64,000 nt of DNA from Aquatica leii (Eukaryota > Arthropoda > Insecta > Coleoptera > Lampyridae), in contig CM069434.1 in the NCBI GenBank assembly GCA_035610365.1, positions 100,614,806 to 100,678,805 of the forward strand, given 5' to 3'. The notes under the pieces were generated by a model. That model made no database searches. It saw nothing but the letters and a program-made list of their open reading frames with translations, and was not told where the DNA came from. The translations under genes were made by a program, and so were the position numbers. How positions within the stretch are numbered: position 1 is the stretch's first letter; every line of letters starts with the position of its first letter. Of the stretch, positions 36,521-48,439 are shown one piece after another.

Positions 36521-37565
36521 TCTTAATGGGTACTATTCGCAGTCGTACGATGGGAGTTGACGTATCTATTGGTACTTACGTTACCACCATACAATATCTC
36601 TTTCTTCAGCTATCGAAAGCAGTCTCAGAGCAAATGCAGCTGATTCGCCGGAATCTAGTGCCGTTCTATCAATTACCGTCAGCGTTGATTGAGATCACAT
36701 CTATCTCGCAGTTAGTATCGTTAGGCGAGCGTTTGGAGTCGAACATCAATTCTCGTAATTGTTTTCACGTTTCAACATCAAAGACCAGTGACACAATTCA
36801 AGAATCATCTGTAACCTTTGCTAGTAAGATTTTTAATTTCGTTTCTTCTGCTAATTCGGTTACTTGTTCTGTAAATATTTTTACACTTTCTTCTTTTATA
36901 TCTACTCCTATTTTGAATACTTTTATTTGTTGTCGTTCTCTTTTCTTTTTTTTATTTATTTTAGAGCGGTTAGATAGGCGCCATAGGGTGGTCTTCTTTT
37001 TGTTTTTCTACATGGTGAAGAAGAATCAGGCATTCGCATCAAGCCTTATCTTTTTTTTCCTTTGCCTTTTAGGTAGTCTGACTAGTGTCGACTTTTAATC
37101 AGAATCTTTTCTTGCTTAAGATTTCTTCGTTGGTTTTGTTGTCTTAGATTTGTAGGGTCTGTTTGGTTTTTAGTTGGAAGAATCTTATACCGTCGACTGA
37201 CAACTTTTTGGCACAACTGTCTTAGTGTTTCTTTTTGACTTCTTTTCCCTAAATACTTTCGATTTCTGTCGATTTTACAACGAGTGCTTTTTTTTCGATA
37301 CTTTCTCTTCTGTTGGTTGAAATCTCTTTGGTTCTTGGAAGTATCATTCCGCTTCATGCTACTTTTGAATACATTCGATCGATTATACTAAGCGAACTGG
37401 GAACACCTTTTTTATTTACGTTTATTCTTGGGTTAGGTGTTACTGTATGTGGGTTGGTTTTGGATTTTAGGGTTTGATCCTTGGCGTATGTCTAAACTTC
37501 TTTCTTTTTTTAAGCTTTTTCTTGTCGTTTCCAGGTTTTAATTTTGCTGGGAGGGAACTTCTTAC
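36520..37565 (+). mobile_element. fragment of a second LARD-family element
   Basis: The sequence from TACTATTCGCAG (about 36528) parallels the gag-like region of the 21.6-29.1 kb element: SIGTYVTTIQYLFLQLSKAV and LVSLGERLESNINSRN correspond to its IGMYVATIRYLFMQL and LTSLGKRLESNLRSNN. It then moves into similar pyrimidine-rich sequence and ends at a polypurine tract (GGGAGGGAACTT, about 37547-37558). No LTR can be defined on either side. It is an older, diverged, shortened relative of the LARD, lying inside the pogo element. Confidence 0.6.
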
Positions 37566-38279
37566 ATGTCGTTACTTTGTGTTTGTTAAAAATATTGTTT
37601 TAAATTAAAATACACGGCTGCACTGGTTTGCACGCCACTACTAATTTTCGAATTAGCTTTACGAGTGAGGATAAGCGCATATCGCTGTTGAACGTCCGTT
37701 ATTCTTTCTTTACTTTTTTTGAAATTTTGTTGAAATTCTTATCAGGGCTAGTCCGTTAAATGTAAGTAAAGACTACAGAGAAAACACGTGCTTTGTCAGT
37801 CAATAAAATTATTGAAATGCCGGCTACTTAGGATACTTAGTAATGATTTATAATCATTTAAAAAAAATCAGCTGTTTTAAATAGAGTTTGTTTTTAGTAG
37901 ACTTAATTTATTTATATTATTTTTCTTCTTCTTCTTCTTCTTCGTCTGGTTTCCTTAATTCTGCCTCTTCTGTTTTTCTTTCTTTTGCTGCTTTCGTAGT
38001 TTCTCTTAAAAAAAATTAGATGATTCCCTACAAAATTTGTTTAGCTCTTGCAGAAATGAGCAAATTAGCTAAAAATAAGGAATCATAAAGATATTAAAAA
38101 AGTCCATTTCCTAATAAGTCGTGATAAAAATAGTCACTTTTTGGTATACAAAGGTATAAAAAATGCATTCCAGTCCCTAATATGACTTTGACTCACTTCT
38201 TCTATATTGAAGGGAGTTGATTTCCGTATTGCTTTTTTAAAGACTTATTCAGTCTTGAGATAACTCAGTTTTTATTTTG
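37566..38279. other. unassigned interval with TTC microsatellite
   Basis: No coding signature. A (TTC)n run lies at about 37922-37944. The sequence just after the polypurine tract may be LTR remnant of the LARD relative, but its end is undefined. Confidence 0.45.
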
Positions 38280-39130
38280 CAGTTAATTGTCTCTATGATT
38301 AATCGCATTCCATGTAGGAGTGTCCTCGAATAGAAAAAACTGTAATTGTAGAAAAACTATTCATGTTATGAACAAAGTAATAGAAAAAACTTTTATTTTG
38401 CCCTGCGTAGGAGTACAAAATACACATAAGATATTTTACTTCACTTGAAAGATTATTTGTAATAAAGTCATACACTTTGTTTGTTCCCTTTTGCCTATTT
38501 TTTCAGTATAACTATAAAACACAGAATCTACGTTGCTGAGTCTGTGAATGTTAAAACAGAAGAATGAAAGCTGTCGTTTGTAATATATCTCGCCAGTAGG
38601 TATATTGGGTAGCGGTAGATTTTTTTGAAAATCTTTGCAAATAGTTTCTGTATCAAGCATTTTCCTAGATTGTTGACGAGCAGTTCTTTTTCTAAGTAAA
38701 AAATCTCAACCTTTTTCTTATGGACGTCATTAACGATGGTTAACTGCCTGATTTACTTGTTGATTTCGTTCTTCTCTTGAATGGTCAAGTTACCCAAAAG
38801 CTTAAGTGTTAATGCTTTAGTTCTGGCTGTAAACTCGTCACAGGTACTACAAGTATTCGAGCGAGGATAACCAAAAAAAATATTGAAATTGCTATTTTAA
38901 ACTTGTTGGTACTGTAGTGAATTCATCTTCCTTTAAATGAACGTATGTGGTCACAAATGTTGTTCTTTGCATCTTCTGAAAGCTTGCGGTGTCAAATTTT
39001 GTACTGGAAGGAACCCGCGCAAAGATTACTTTCCACTTCCTGTAATCGACAACGTCTTTGCATTATTGGTCGCTTTGTAAACGTAATTTTTTACTTACTT
39101 CCGTTAAACGACCACTTTTCTTAAGTTTTT
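38280..39130 (-). pseudogene. fragment of an unclassified insect transposon protein
   Basis: On the minus strand, in order: KLSEDAKNNICDHIRSFKGR, YPRSNTCSTCDEF, KNLPLPNIPTGEIYYKRQLS (frame 38436-38660), FCFNIHRLSN and DSVFYSYTEKIG, then YAGQNKSFFYYFVHNMNSF and IRGHSYMECD. This is the order of a multicopy protein family I remember from insect genomes, in which an SDSCxGQNRN box and a GHSYMxCD box are conserved. It is usually left unnamed and is suspected to be a transposase. Frameshifts separate the blocks. The aspartate of the GQNK box is replaced in this copy. Family recall, not a search, supports this call. Confidence 0.55.
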
Positions 39131-39894
39131 TGGAAACAGGTACACACACTTGCTGCACATCTTTGTTACTAAACATAATTAAAGAATAGTGTACATAACC
39201 ACAATCAACAAAAGTGACTCCGACAAATACGCACTTAGATTAACGAATGCGAATGAAACATTACACAGTATTGTAGTACTAACTTAGCACATTCTTTCCC
39301 TGCAACTCATGGACTACTCACGTTTTTTTCCTGTACTTTTCAAGTAGTTTTTCTTTTTGCTAAATTTTCCTCGTTAGTTATTTCAATTACGTTTTTAGCA
39401 GATGTCCTGAGAAAGACTTATCTAAGTATTAGTAAAATGACCGTAACAATTCTGTTCGTCAAGTTTTGCCCAAAGATCTTGACACCAAAGCAGAAGAAGC
39501 GCTGATAAAGTTCACAAGAAAAAGTATTTTTATTCAAAAAGCTTACAACTATTTTTGTATTAAAGATTTTTTATTTTGGTAAATAGGATTGTTAAGCTTT
39601 TTTTATATAAACAACGCACATAACCCAAACTAAAACTATTGCAATATAATACGAAAATATCAAGTGGAACTGCACTTTCCCCGTTATTCAGGGTAAGTGC
39701 GACTCCTGGCCATCAAAAAAATTTCTTTGAGGCTGACATAATTTAGAAGCTTTAGTTTATCTATATTGTAATCATATATATGCATCTCTATCGCTGTTAT
39801 ATAACAACTCATTTATGATTGCACTTACAGAATTTATAGAACTTTAAAGTTGAACTAGTCCAATTTCTGTATGCACTTATCTGAATCAACCTTA

Positions 39895-40383
39895 TTTGTC
39901 CAAAATAAGCAAAGCAAAAAATTTTTGTAACAAAATAATTTTTTTTCATGTACATCCGATTCTGATTTTGTTTGTTTGTAGAGACGTAAAATACACGATA
40001 GTTTTTTATGTTACCAAGACCAATATATGTAGGTACTTAACTATTTTTCAACTTTGTTGTTAATATGTGTTCCATGTATTTTAATTTTCGATTAAGTAGG
40101 TAAGAATATTAAAATTTAAAAAATTCATACATAATAGTGAAGCCCAGTATAAACGTCACCCCCGGGTCCGTCATCTCAAAATCCGGTCCTGCTTAATTGG
40201 TCATTTATTTCTAATTTGATAGTCTAAAATATTAAACCATAAGTTGAGTTTGACTTTTTTGCTAATAGAAGTGTTTTCTTTTAATGGCTTTTTATCTATT
40301 GTAAAAATCCTGCTATAAAAGACTTTTTTGGAAAAATATAGGACATTTCATCTTTAGGATGTTAATAACTAAAACTTCTTTAA
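39895..40383. other. AT-rich spacer
   Basis: No gene or repeat recognised between the pogo right end and the TTAA transposon. Its last four bases (40380-40383) are that element's left TTAA. Confidence 0.5.
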
Positions 40384-42954
40384 TAACACTGGTCTGCAAA
40401 AAAATATTTTTTATCGAACCCTGACACTATTCCGGGTGATTCTTATGTAAAATGACGTCCAGAATCCAGAATCGAAATATGTCTTCCGTTTTCTTCCATC
40501 ATCCACCATTTTCGAGAGAGCCCCAAATCTCTAATTCTACCACTTTTCGATAAATTAATTATAATTTATTTATCGAACAATAATAATAATTATAACAATT
40601 ATTATAATAATAAATATATGGACATGAATTTAATTTAAATGGGAAAAAGAACTATTTTAGCTATAAACAGTAATAGATAAAAAGATATTCATCGTTACTT
40701 GGTGCTTGCTTTCCTTTTATACCTTGAGGTACAGCTCTCTCGTTTCAAAAACCAGCAGTACTCCGCCAACATGCTTGCATTCCACTTCCCTGAAAATCTC
40801 TTCTCCAGCTTAGCGTTGTCTTGATGGAACCGTTCCCCGTGTTCATCCAAGACTGCTTCTAAATTTTCAGGGAAAAAGTCCAGATGCGAGAGAAGGAAGT
40901 GAACTTTAAGATATATGTTACACCCTATGTCCTTGTACGGTAAAAGCAGTTCCTCGACGTGAGCTACATAATCTTCACTTTTGTGGATACCCAGGAAGTT
41001 CTTACAAACGTTTTGAAATGCAAGCCAAGCTCGTTTTTTTTCGATTTAGGTGTTCAATAAACGTCGAATCTTGGAAGAGTTGTCTAATTTGGGGACCAAC
41101 AAAAACGCCTTCTTTGATTTTAGCTTTGCTAAGACGAGGAAATTTAGTTTTCAAAAATTGAAATGCGCCACCTGTCTTGTCCACTGCTTTCAGAAACTGC
41201 TTAATCAATCCAAGTTTGATGTGTAAAGGTGGTAAGTAAATATTTTCCTTCGGAACTAAAGGATTGTGGGCGACATTTTTCTGACCAGAAATAAGGTTTT
41301 CTCGCAGAGGCCAGTCCCGTACGATGTAATGTTTATCTCGGTCTCGGCTATCCCATTCACAAAGGAAACAGCAATATTTTGTGAATCCTGATTGCAGGCC
41401 CGTGAGTAGAGCAACGACTTTTAAGAGCGCAAAGTTTCCACTTAAAATCATGATAACTAATTTTATCAAGAATTCTGAAGATTTTCTCGTACGTTTCCTT
41501 CATATCAACAGAGTATGCAACTGGAACTGATGGGAAGTCATTCCCATTTGCCAACAGGATAACTGTTAAGCTTGTTTTTGATGAGTCTATAAACATTCTC
41601 CTTTTGCTTGGGTCACATGGCATCTGTAGCTCTGTCATCAATAAATTTGCATTAAGGCAGAACACTAAACCTTTATCTTCTGAGAAAAGACATTTCAGGT
41701 TGCTTGTCTGGTCCCTTTTTTAAGAGATTCCACTGTTGAAGTCGCGATCCTAGGAGCTGAGATTTAGTCTTGGGTAACTGCAAATCCCTGACAAAATCAT
41801 TTAATTCCGATTGAGTGAGGAGGTGAGGTTGCCGAGAAACTAAATCTGCGGAATACTCTTCATTATCATTGAACGTATCATTTGAAGCCCCAGGTTGTGG
41901 CTCAGAGTCTTTTAAATAAATTTCCGGCTCTAGAGTATACGTGTTTGGGGGCTCTGGGATTAGCAAAGTATTGTTATGAAGAACAGGTCTTAGAGCTGAC
42001 GGAATATTGGGATACTGAATTGTATGCTTACTTTTGCTCAAAAACCCGACGGTGGAAGTCATACAAAAGTAACAATCTTTAAGATGACAGCGAGGTTCAC
42101 CCCAAACCATGGGCACAGCAAATGGCATTGATTTACGGGTACCTTTGAGTCATTTGGTCAAACTACTGTAACAAGTCGTACAGCAAACTGATGGAGCCCA
42201 AGTCTTGTCCTGGTCGCCAACTTGACAATCAAAGTACAATTTATAAGCTGCTTAACAAGCGGAGAAAGGGGTTTTTGTTGCGCTTTTAAAGTTAATTCCC
42301 CGCAGAAATAGCAGAAGCTATCGGGATGATTTTTACACTCGCGTGGCATAATTAAACAGTAATTCAACGCCCGACATTAACCACAAATCACACTTAGTCA
42401 CTTGAAAAAATCTGGAGTAAAAGTAGTTTAGTGTTTTACACAAATGAACAAAAATGAACACAAAATCCAGCACGTTTAAAACGTCGACAAGTTAACTCTG
42501 CAACAACTATAGATGTACTGATTGAAGCAGTTAAGCAAACAATGTAATATACTATAATGAGAAGAGTAATGCAAGTTCAAGCCTGTCGAAAATTCCTGTT
42601 CAAACCTGCATGTGGTATTGAGATCGCTAGCGTCGTGCAGTAAATCTTCCTAACTGTTTATTGATATTTTTTTACTGTTTTTATATATTTGTATTTTATT
42701 GTTGTTTCTATATACATTTTATAGCAAAACTTTTGCCATATACTTTGGTATAAATTTTATTATCTGCTTTGAGATGTTTAACGGCTATAAGTTAAAATTC
42801 TAAAAAAAATGCAAAAAATAAAATAAAAATGGGGTCCCCCCAAAATAGGTGGGTGATGGGTAAAAACGGAGCTTATTTTTGAATTCAGGAGGTCATTTTA
42901 CATAAGAATCGTCAAGAATGGTATCAGGGCCGATTTTCATGCAGACCAGTGTAA
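40384..42954 (-). mobile_element. 2.57-kb DNA transposon, TTAA target, unclassified superfamily
   Basis: The imperfect terminal inverted repeats are about 130 bp. The left end is TAACACTGGTCTGCA... with GATTCTTATGTAAAATGACG inside. The right end, reversed, is TTACACTGGTCTGCA... with GATTCTTATGTAAAATGACC. Both ends abut TTAA (40380-40383 and 42955-42958). The alternative reading is CACTG termini with a 3-bp TAA duplication. The single encoded protein lies on the minus strand. TTAA targets are used by piggyBac and Kolobok transposons, and CACT ends by CACTA/Chapaev, but the protein has no motif of those that I can see. The copy is complete in outline but its gene is broken. Confidence 0.75.
40695..42349 (-). 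pseudogene. cysteine-rich putative transposase of the TTAA element
   Basis: The start is MPRECKNHPDSFCYFCGE at 42349 and the stop at 40695, about 550 codons if read across at least four frameshifts. The N-terminal zinc-binding region has FCYFCGE, then (other frame) QVGDQDKTWAPSVCCTTC, then HLKDCYFCMTSTVGF. This resembles a ZAD-type or other treble-clef finger. Next come a linker with KSKHTIQYPNIPSALRP, then LPKTKSQLLGSRLQQWNLL. A probable RNase H-like core reads FIDSSKTSLTVILLANGN, GLQSGFTKYCCFLCEWDSRD, YLPPLHIKLGLIKQFLKAV and, at the C-terminus, FPENLEAVLDEHGERFHQD. I remember many unnamed arthropod and Hydra proteins with these blocks. The family's acidic residues in the FCxD and GDLKV boxes appear as Asn and Ala here, so this copy is inactive. 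Confidence 0.65.
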
Positions 42955-42958
42955 TTAA

Positions 42959-45912
42959 AGTGGTTAAACAACTACATATTCAAGATTTTTTTAGAAATAG
43001 CAACGCCGTAAACAATTTTTAAACAAACAAATTTTTTATATTCTCTAAATTGCTACAATTGAATTAATATAAAAAAAAAAACAAATACGCAATACAAATT
43101 CATTAAAAAAAGTAAATAATTTTTACTACTATTCAACAAAATTGATAGTTTGGTTTATATAGTATAAAATATACTCGTAGGAGTTAACTAAGTATTAAAT
43201 TGAATGAAATTACAAATTTAATCAACCGGAACCAACAAAATAACTAGAAACAAACTCGTTATGTAGATTGCACCAACGTGCCAAAATTATATCGGTTTTT
43301 AAAAAAACTACGTACCAAATAAAGTTAAAATAACTGTTTTTAAAATTGTAAAAAATGTTAATTTATAACGTTTTTTCTCTAAAAACATTTAAAAGGAAAT
43401 TGCAATTAAAAAAATAACTGTATTACAATGATTTAAGTAAAAGGCAGAGAAAAAAAATATTAAAATGTAATATCAGAACCATTAGTAAAATAAATAAATT
43501 ATGGATTACCTAGTTTTAATCTTAATAATAAACCTTAATAAATTGTAACAAAAAGTTTTAATAGTCTATTAAGAAACTCAATTTTTCTATCATCAACAAT
43601 AAAAACACGTTTACGTTTTTGTCTACTATTAATTTTATGCACTTCTGCATAATTTGCTAAAACTTTTTTGGTTCCTTGCTGTACCAAAGACTATTAATTT
43701 ATTGTGTTTAACAAAGAATGTAAAATAATGATATAGTAAAATTGTTAATAAAATAAATTTAGTCAACGAGCCAAATTTATTGAGCGTTTGACATAAATAA
43801 TACGGCACTAAAGAATTGTGTATTTCAACGATTAACAAACTGTAAAGGCAGATTCGTAGGTGCAACAAACATAATAGCTTTGCTATTGCAAAACATGCAA
43901 CTTTTGTTGTTTTTCAAATTTATACCTATTCTTGTTCTATGTTATTAGATTTAAATACATAATTTATACAGGCTAACACAATCTTTTAATGCCATTTTAT
44001 GTTACGGTATTTATTTTCAAATATGCTTTCTTTAACATTTTTAGCACCTATTACATTTTTTTTTCAGTTTCCGTTTCTATTAATAAAATTAATCTCATTA
44101 AGCAAATTACTAAACCTACGTAATTTTTTTAATGAATAAATAAGCTATACCAGATTCGTAAAGCAGTTTAATTCTGACGTAAGTATTATATTTATTAGAT
44201 GTTTGTATAAGTAGTTCTTTAATATACAAAATTTTATGCTAATTATTAGTTTTATTATTTGCATTACATTACTTATGCGTTTATTTATTGTGTAAACAGG
44301 TTTTGACTACATAAAAATTTGTAATATGTGTATCAAATCTGCTTAAGTGCTTTTAAAGAGATAATCATTGAGCGTAAACACCATTTATCTTTGATTTTAA
44401 AATCTTAATTTTAAATGGCTAATTAATTTGGTGATTAGTAGTGATGCGAATTACTTAAAGCTTGTTGTGTAAATAATTTATTACAATGGTTGTTTTCCTA
44501 ATCTTTCATGGTAGGTACTTATTAAAACATAAGAAGTCAAACAAACACAATAAATTACAGAAAAATTGTCAAGTTTTTAAATTACAATCCTTTGAATGAA
44601 TTAGGTATTCATCTTAATGAACGTCGGAGTAAACGTGATTGCCTCTAGCTCAACGAGGAATAACTTAGCTACCATTAATCCTAAAGTATAGCGAAATATA
44701 GCACGATTTAAGCATTGCTTGGTCCTTTTGCAAGCGTGGTTATTTACTGTCTTTATTTCAACATTATTCTTATCCACCTGTACAATAATCGTTATTAATG
44801 ACTTTTTACTAAAAAAACTCGTACGATTATAGCTATTAAGTGTATTAAAGATTAAATAATGTTACTTAAGGTGGTTCGATAAACTAAAGAGAAAAAGCTA
44901 TTAACCTGTAATAAATAAAGTTTGAACTGATATTTTTACAGTGTACGTGGATGCTAATCCTTGTGGCGCGGCTGTGCATAACGAATTGCAAATTTACTGC
45001 AATCTAGTAAGCTGAAGCGAGGGTGTATGTACCTGTACGCATTGCACATGACGCGATGTGCTCTCTCAAGAAACATGTGCAATACACCTGCACCTGCGTC
45101 TTTATTTATTTTTGTATTATCGAATCATATCCTTGTAAAATTTTATGTTACACGAAAGATTAAATCAAATAATTAATACTTGAATTGCGGCGTTTCGTTT
45201 TATTCGCGCACCTGTAGAAACAATTTTAATTGAATAAATTTTACATAATAAAATTTTATAAAGAATAACCAAAGTGATTTTTTGATTAATAATATACCGT
45301 GATTTAAGAAAATAAAAATATTACTGAAAAATTGATTAACTAAAAAAATTAACTCTATAAATTTTACTGTGCTTTGGCTTTGCTGTGCACAGGTAGTGAA
45401 CTATAAATTTCCACATATAATTTCGTGTAGTTTTACAAATGCATTAAGATCAAAGATAATACAACATTATTTAGTCAGTCACAGTAAAAACAAATTAAAT
45501 GTTGCGTTGCAAAAAGTATAAATAAAACAAAAAAGTTAGTCTTTAAAACAATTAACTTTACATCGAGCGCAAGGTGAAAAGAAGATTCGTAAAACACAAA
45601 TAAATTTTTGATATAAAACTTTTTTAAACGTGACTTTTTTTCTGACGGAAATAAAGCTCACGTCACAGTTTACGTGGTTTCCGCTATTTAAAAACAGCAA
45701 CTACTATGCTACCAAGCTTACAAAAGCTAATTTAAAAGACAAATGGTGTAGACCAATCGCCAGCTACATGAAAACTTCGCCCGTTGTACTCGGTTTTCAA
45801 ACAAAGCTGTCGTGCTGTAATATCTAATCGACAATAATTAATTAAAAAAAAATGCTTACATGAAAGAAATATTAAGAACTAATCAAATGCTTAAGTGTCG
45901 CACTTTTAAATG
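42959..45912. other. AT-rich sequence, no gene recognised
   Basis: This is mostly low-GC DNA with many poly-A/T runs. A GC-richer patch at 44940-45115 contains an imperfect hairpin (ATTGCACATG near 45040 against CATGTGCAAT near 45073) of unknown meaning. An open frame of 65 codons at 45630-45827 has no recognisable motif. Confidence 0.5.
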
Positions 45913-45914
45913 TA

Positions 45915-48435
45915 AGGGAATGGGGGGGGGAGGTAGGACCGATAGCGAGGCAGAACCGGGTACCCCTATTCTAATCACTACCTTGCGCTTCGGTAACGCG
46001 CATGTAGCTTATATTTGATCACGCGATTAACGACAGTGTCGACTATGAGTTTGAGTGCGAATATCGTTGCAGTTTCGAAGAAAAGCGAAAAAACGTGTTT
46101 TAATAGGTGAGTGACGTTATTTTGTCCAATAATCAATCATTCTACAGTTAACTACTGGTATCACTGGTAATGTTTTTAGTTATAACATTAGATGCCGTAT
46201 ATTCTTGGCAACACGCCTGTAGTAACCAGTTTTCTTTAAACTTAAACTATAACCGACATTTCATGTTTTATAAATTTACAGCATGTGGGCCAGAACCGGT
46301 GGGGCCCCATATGAAATAGTCACATTTTAAATATTTCGAAAAGCAGTCAATATGTTATTATTTTTTTATATTCTACTAGTTGCAAACATAATGGTACGTA
46401 ATTATCAAAGAAAGTCAGACCGACAGAATTGGTCAGCAGATAATATGAAAAGAGCGATAGAGCAAATTTTATCAGACGCAATGGGGTACTAGAAAGCTGC
46501 TCAAACCTACATGGTTCCGTAATCTACGTTGGAAGATAAGATAAAAAAAATTAAGAAGAATGGTTTATCATTGGAAGAGGCTTCTTCGAAGGGTAAGTTA
46601 CTGATAGATAAATTGTCTCTAACACATTAAAAATGATTTTTTTTGTTAGGAATGGGAAAACACAAATGTGTTTTCTCAAAAGAACAGGAAATTGAGCTTG
46701 TAGGATAGGTGCAGCTCATGGAGAGTCGTTTGTTTGGCCTTACTACTACTGAATTAAGACGTGTCGCTTATCAATTGGCCGAAAGGAATCAACTATCACA
46801 CAATTTTAATCGCGACAATAAAATAGCTAGGTTGAATTGGCTAAAAGGTTTCCTTAAGCGACATCATAATTTGTCACTAAGATCTCCAGAACCTACATCG
46901 GCAGCACGTGCCATGGGATTTAATAAAGTGGCCGTTGGCAAATTCTTTGATCTATTAATAAGTTCACCTGACAAATATATGTTTCGTCCAAGTAGAATAT
47001 ATAACGTCAGTGAAACGGGCCTTACAACGGTTCCAAAGAGCCATTCTAAGGTAATTGCAATGAGAGACCGCAGACAAGTGGAAACTTTGGCGTCCGGAGA
47101 ACGAGGATAAGTGGTAACAGCAGTTTTGTGCTTCTCGGCAGCAGGTCATTATGTTCCTCCATTTCTCATATTTCCACAGTTAAGAATGAAGGCTGAATTA
47201 CTAGACGCCACTCATACGAAGAATATTGGTTTAATAGACCTTGCGCGTCAAAATGGAATCATATTATTATGCTTCCCTCCACATTGCACGCACAAATTAC
47301 AACCGCTAGATGTTAGCTTCATGGCGCCGCTAAGTACTTTTTACAGCCAGGAGGTAAAAACGTGGCTTCGAACGAACCCTGGAAGAGTGGTTACACAATA
47401 CCAAATTGGTGCTCTGTTTGGCAAGGCTGACAACAAAGCAGCAACCATTCAAACAGCAGAATCTGGATTTCGACAGACAGGAATTTTCCCTACAGACAAG
47501 TATCGCTTTGGCGAGGCTGACTTTGCTCCAGATTATACCCGATATCGAGACCTTAGCGGAAACTTTACCCCAGGATATTTCCAAGACTTTATCCACTTTC
47601 CCTGTAGCTGGCCCGTCTGGAATAAGTGTCAATAAACACACAATTGAGTTGAATAGACAAGTTACACCCGAAAGATGCATTCCGAATACCCAGTTGCCAC
47701 CTCTGACGATAAAACCAAGTAAATTTTATTGTCAGTCCAGTCCTTCTACGTTCACTGTATGGAAGTTCCACGTGGTAATCGAAAAATTACTACTAACGGT
47801 AGCGTAAAAGGAAAGACCGCGATTTTGACAGAATCGCCTTACAAGAATGAGCTTGAAGAATTGTTCGCTGCTAGGAATAAATCAACAAAATTCCAGAATG
47901 TAAAAAGAAAGATTACTGAAAAAAGTAATAAAAATAAAAGAAAGAAAGGTATTGAGGAGACTACCTTAGAATCCGAGACTGAAGAGGAAGACTCACAAGA
48001 TGAAGACGACGCACTGTGCATTTATTGCAAAGAATTATATTCAGCAACAAAAAGAAATGACGGTTGGATTAAATCCTGCAATACTACATGCCACAATTGG
48101 GCACATGAGGGTTGTACGAGATGGCCTGAAGACGATATGGACGATTTTGTCTGTAAAATTTGTTACCGCTTGGATTCGTTAATAATATACCATACCCGGT
48201 TTTGCCCCTTTTAACATACGGTTCTGCCCCTACCCATGAGACAGAACCGTATTTTGAAGTGTTTTATTTTTTACTTCTTTTTTGTTTTTTTAATACTTCT
48301 ATCGATTCCAATTAGCGTATCTTTTTGTATTATACTGTAGTGTTTACATTAATAACATACAAAATAAAAAATTAAAATAATCAAATATTTTACAGATAAT
48401 TTCCCTTAGGTACCCGGTTCTGTCCCCTCTACCCC
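45915..48435 (+). mobile_element. pogo-family DNA transposon encoding a PHD-finger transposase
   Basis: The ends share CAGAACCGGGTACC in inverted orientation (45951-45964 and 48409-48422), set in G-rich and C-rich tracts that reach TA on both sides (45913-45914 and 48436-48437). Further copies of the CAGAACCG motif occur inside, near 46298 and around 48192-48250 in both orientations. These look like transposase-binding repeats. One transposase gene lies between (46385-48214). The size of 2.5 kb and the TA target fit pogo/Tigger. The copy is old and its gene is broken. Confidence 0.7.
46385..48214 (+). pseudogene. pogo transposase pseudogene with C-terminal PHD finger
   Basis: Exon 1 (46391-46592) is a Psq helix-turn-helix: MVRNYQRKSDRQNWSADNMK to PxSTLEDKIKK, with stops inside. 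A GT-AG intron of 57 bp follows (46593-46649). The CENP-B-like DNA-binding part is LAERNQLSHNFNRDNKIARL, WLKGFLKRHHNLSLRSPEPT. The DDE_1 domain begins at YNVSETGLTTVPK, where the first catalytic Asp is Ser. A stop lies near 47108. About 45 residues, including the second acid's neighbourhood, are missing before ATHTKNIGLIDLARQNG. CFPPHCTHKLQPLDVSFMAP and GFRQTGIFPTDKYRF follow. After an acidic/lysine linker a C4HC3 PHD finger closes the protein (CIYCKELYS, GCTRWPEDDMDDFVCKICY, about 48018-48165). PHD fingers read histone tails, so target choice or chromatin tethering is a plausible role. Confidence 0.75.
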
Positions 48436-48439
48436 TACA

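Larger units (their letters stand above)
35148..39892 (+). mobile_element. pogo/Tigger DNA transposon with nested sequence
   Basis: Both ends carry AAGGTT..TT..G..TAAGTGC (35148-35170, and its complement ending at 39892), each next to TA (35146-35147 and 39893-39894). A second copy of the GCACTTACCC motif lies about 200 bp in from each end, in inverted orientation: 35347-35358 on the left and about 39687-39700 on the right. Such paired terminal and subterminal motifs are transposase binding sites. The transposase relic follows the left end (35440-36520). The interior also holds a relative of the LARD (36520-37565) and a fragment of another transposon protein on the minus strand (38280-39130). 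Both are probably later arrivals. Confidence 0.6.

Noticed and set aside
44940-45115. GC-richer patch with CATGTGCAAT hairpin as a microRNA gene
   Set aside because: The stem is short and imperfect, and there is no evidence of expression.
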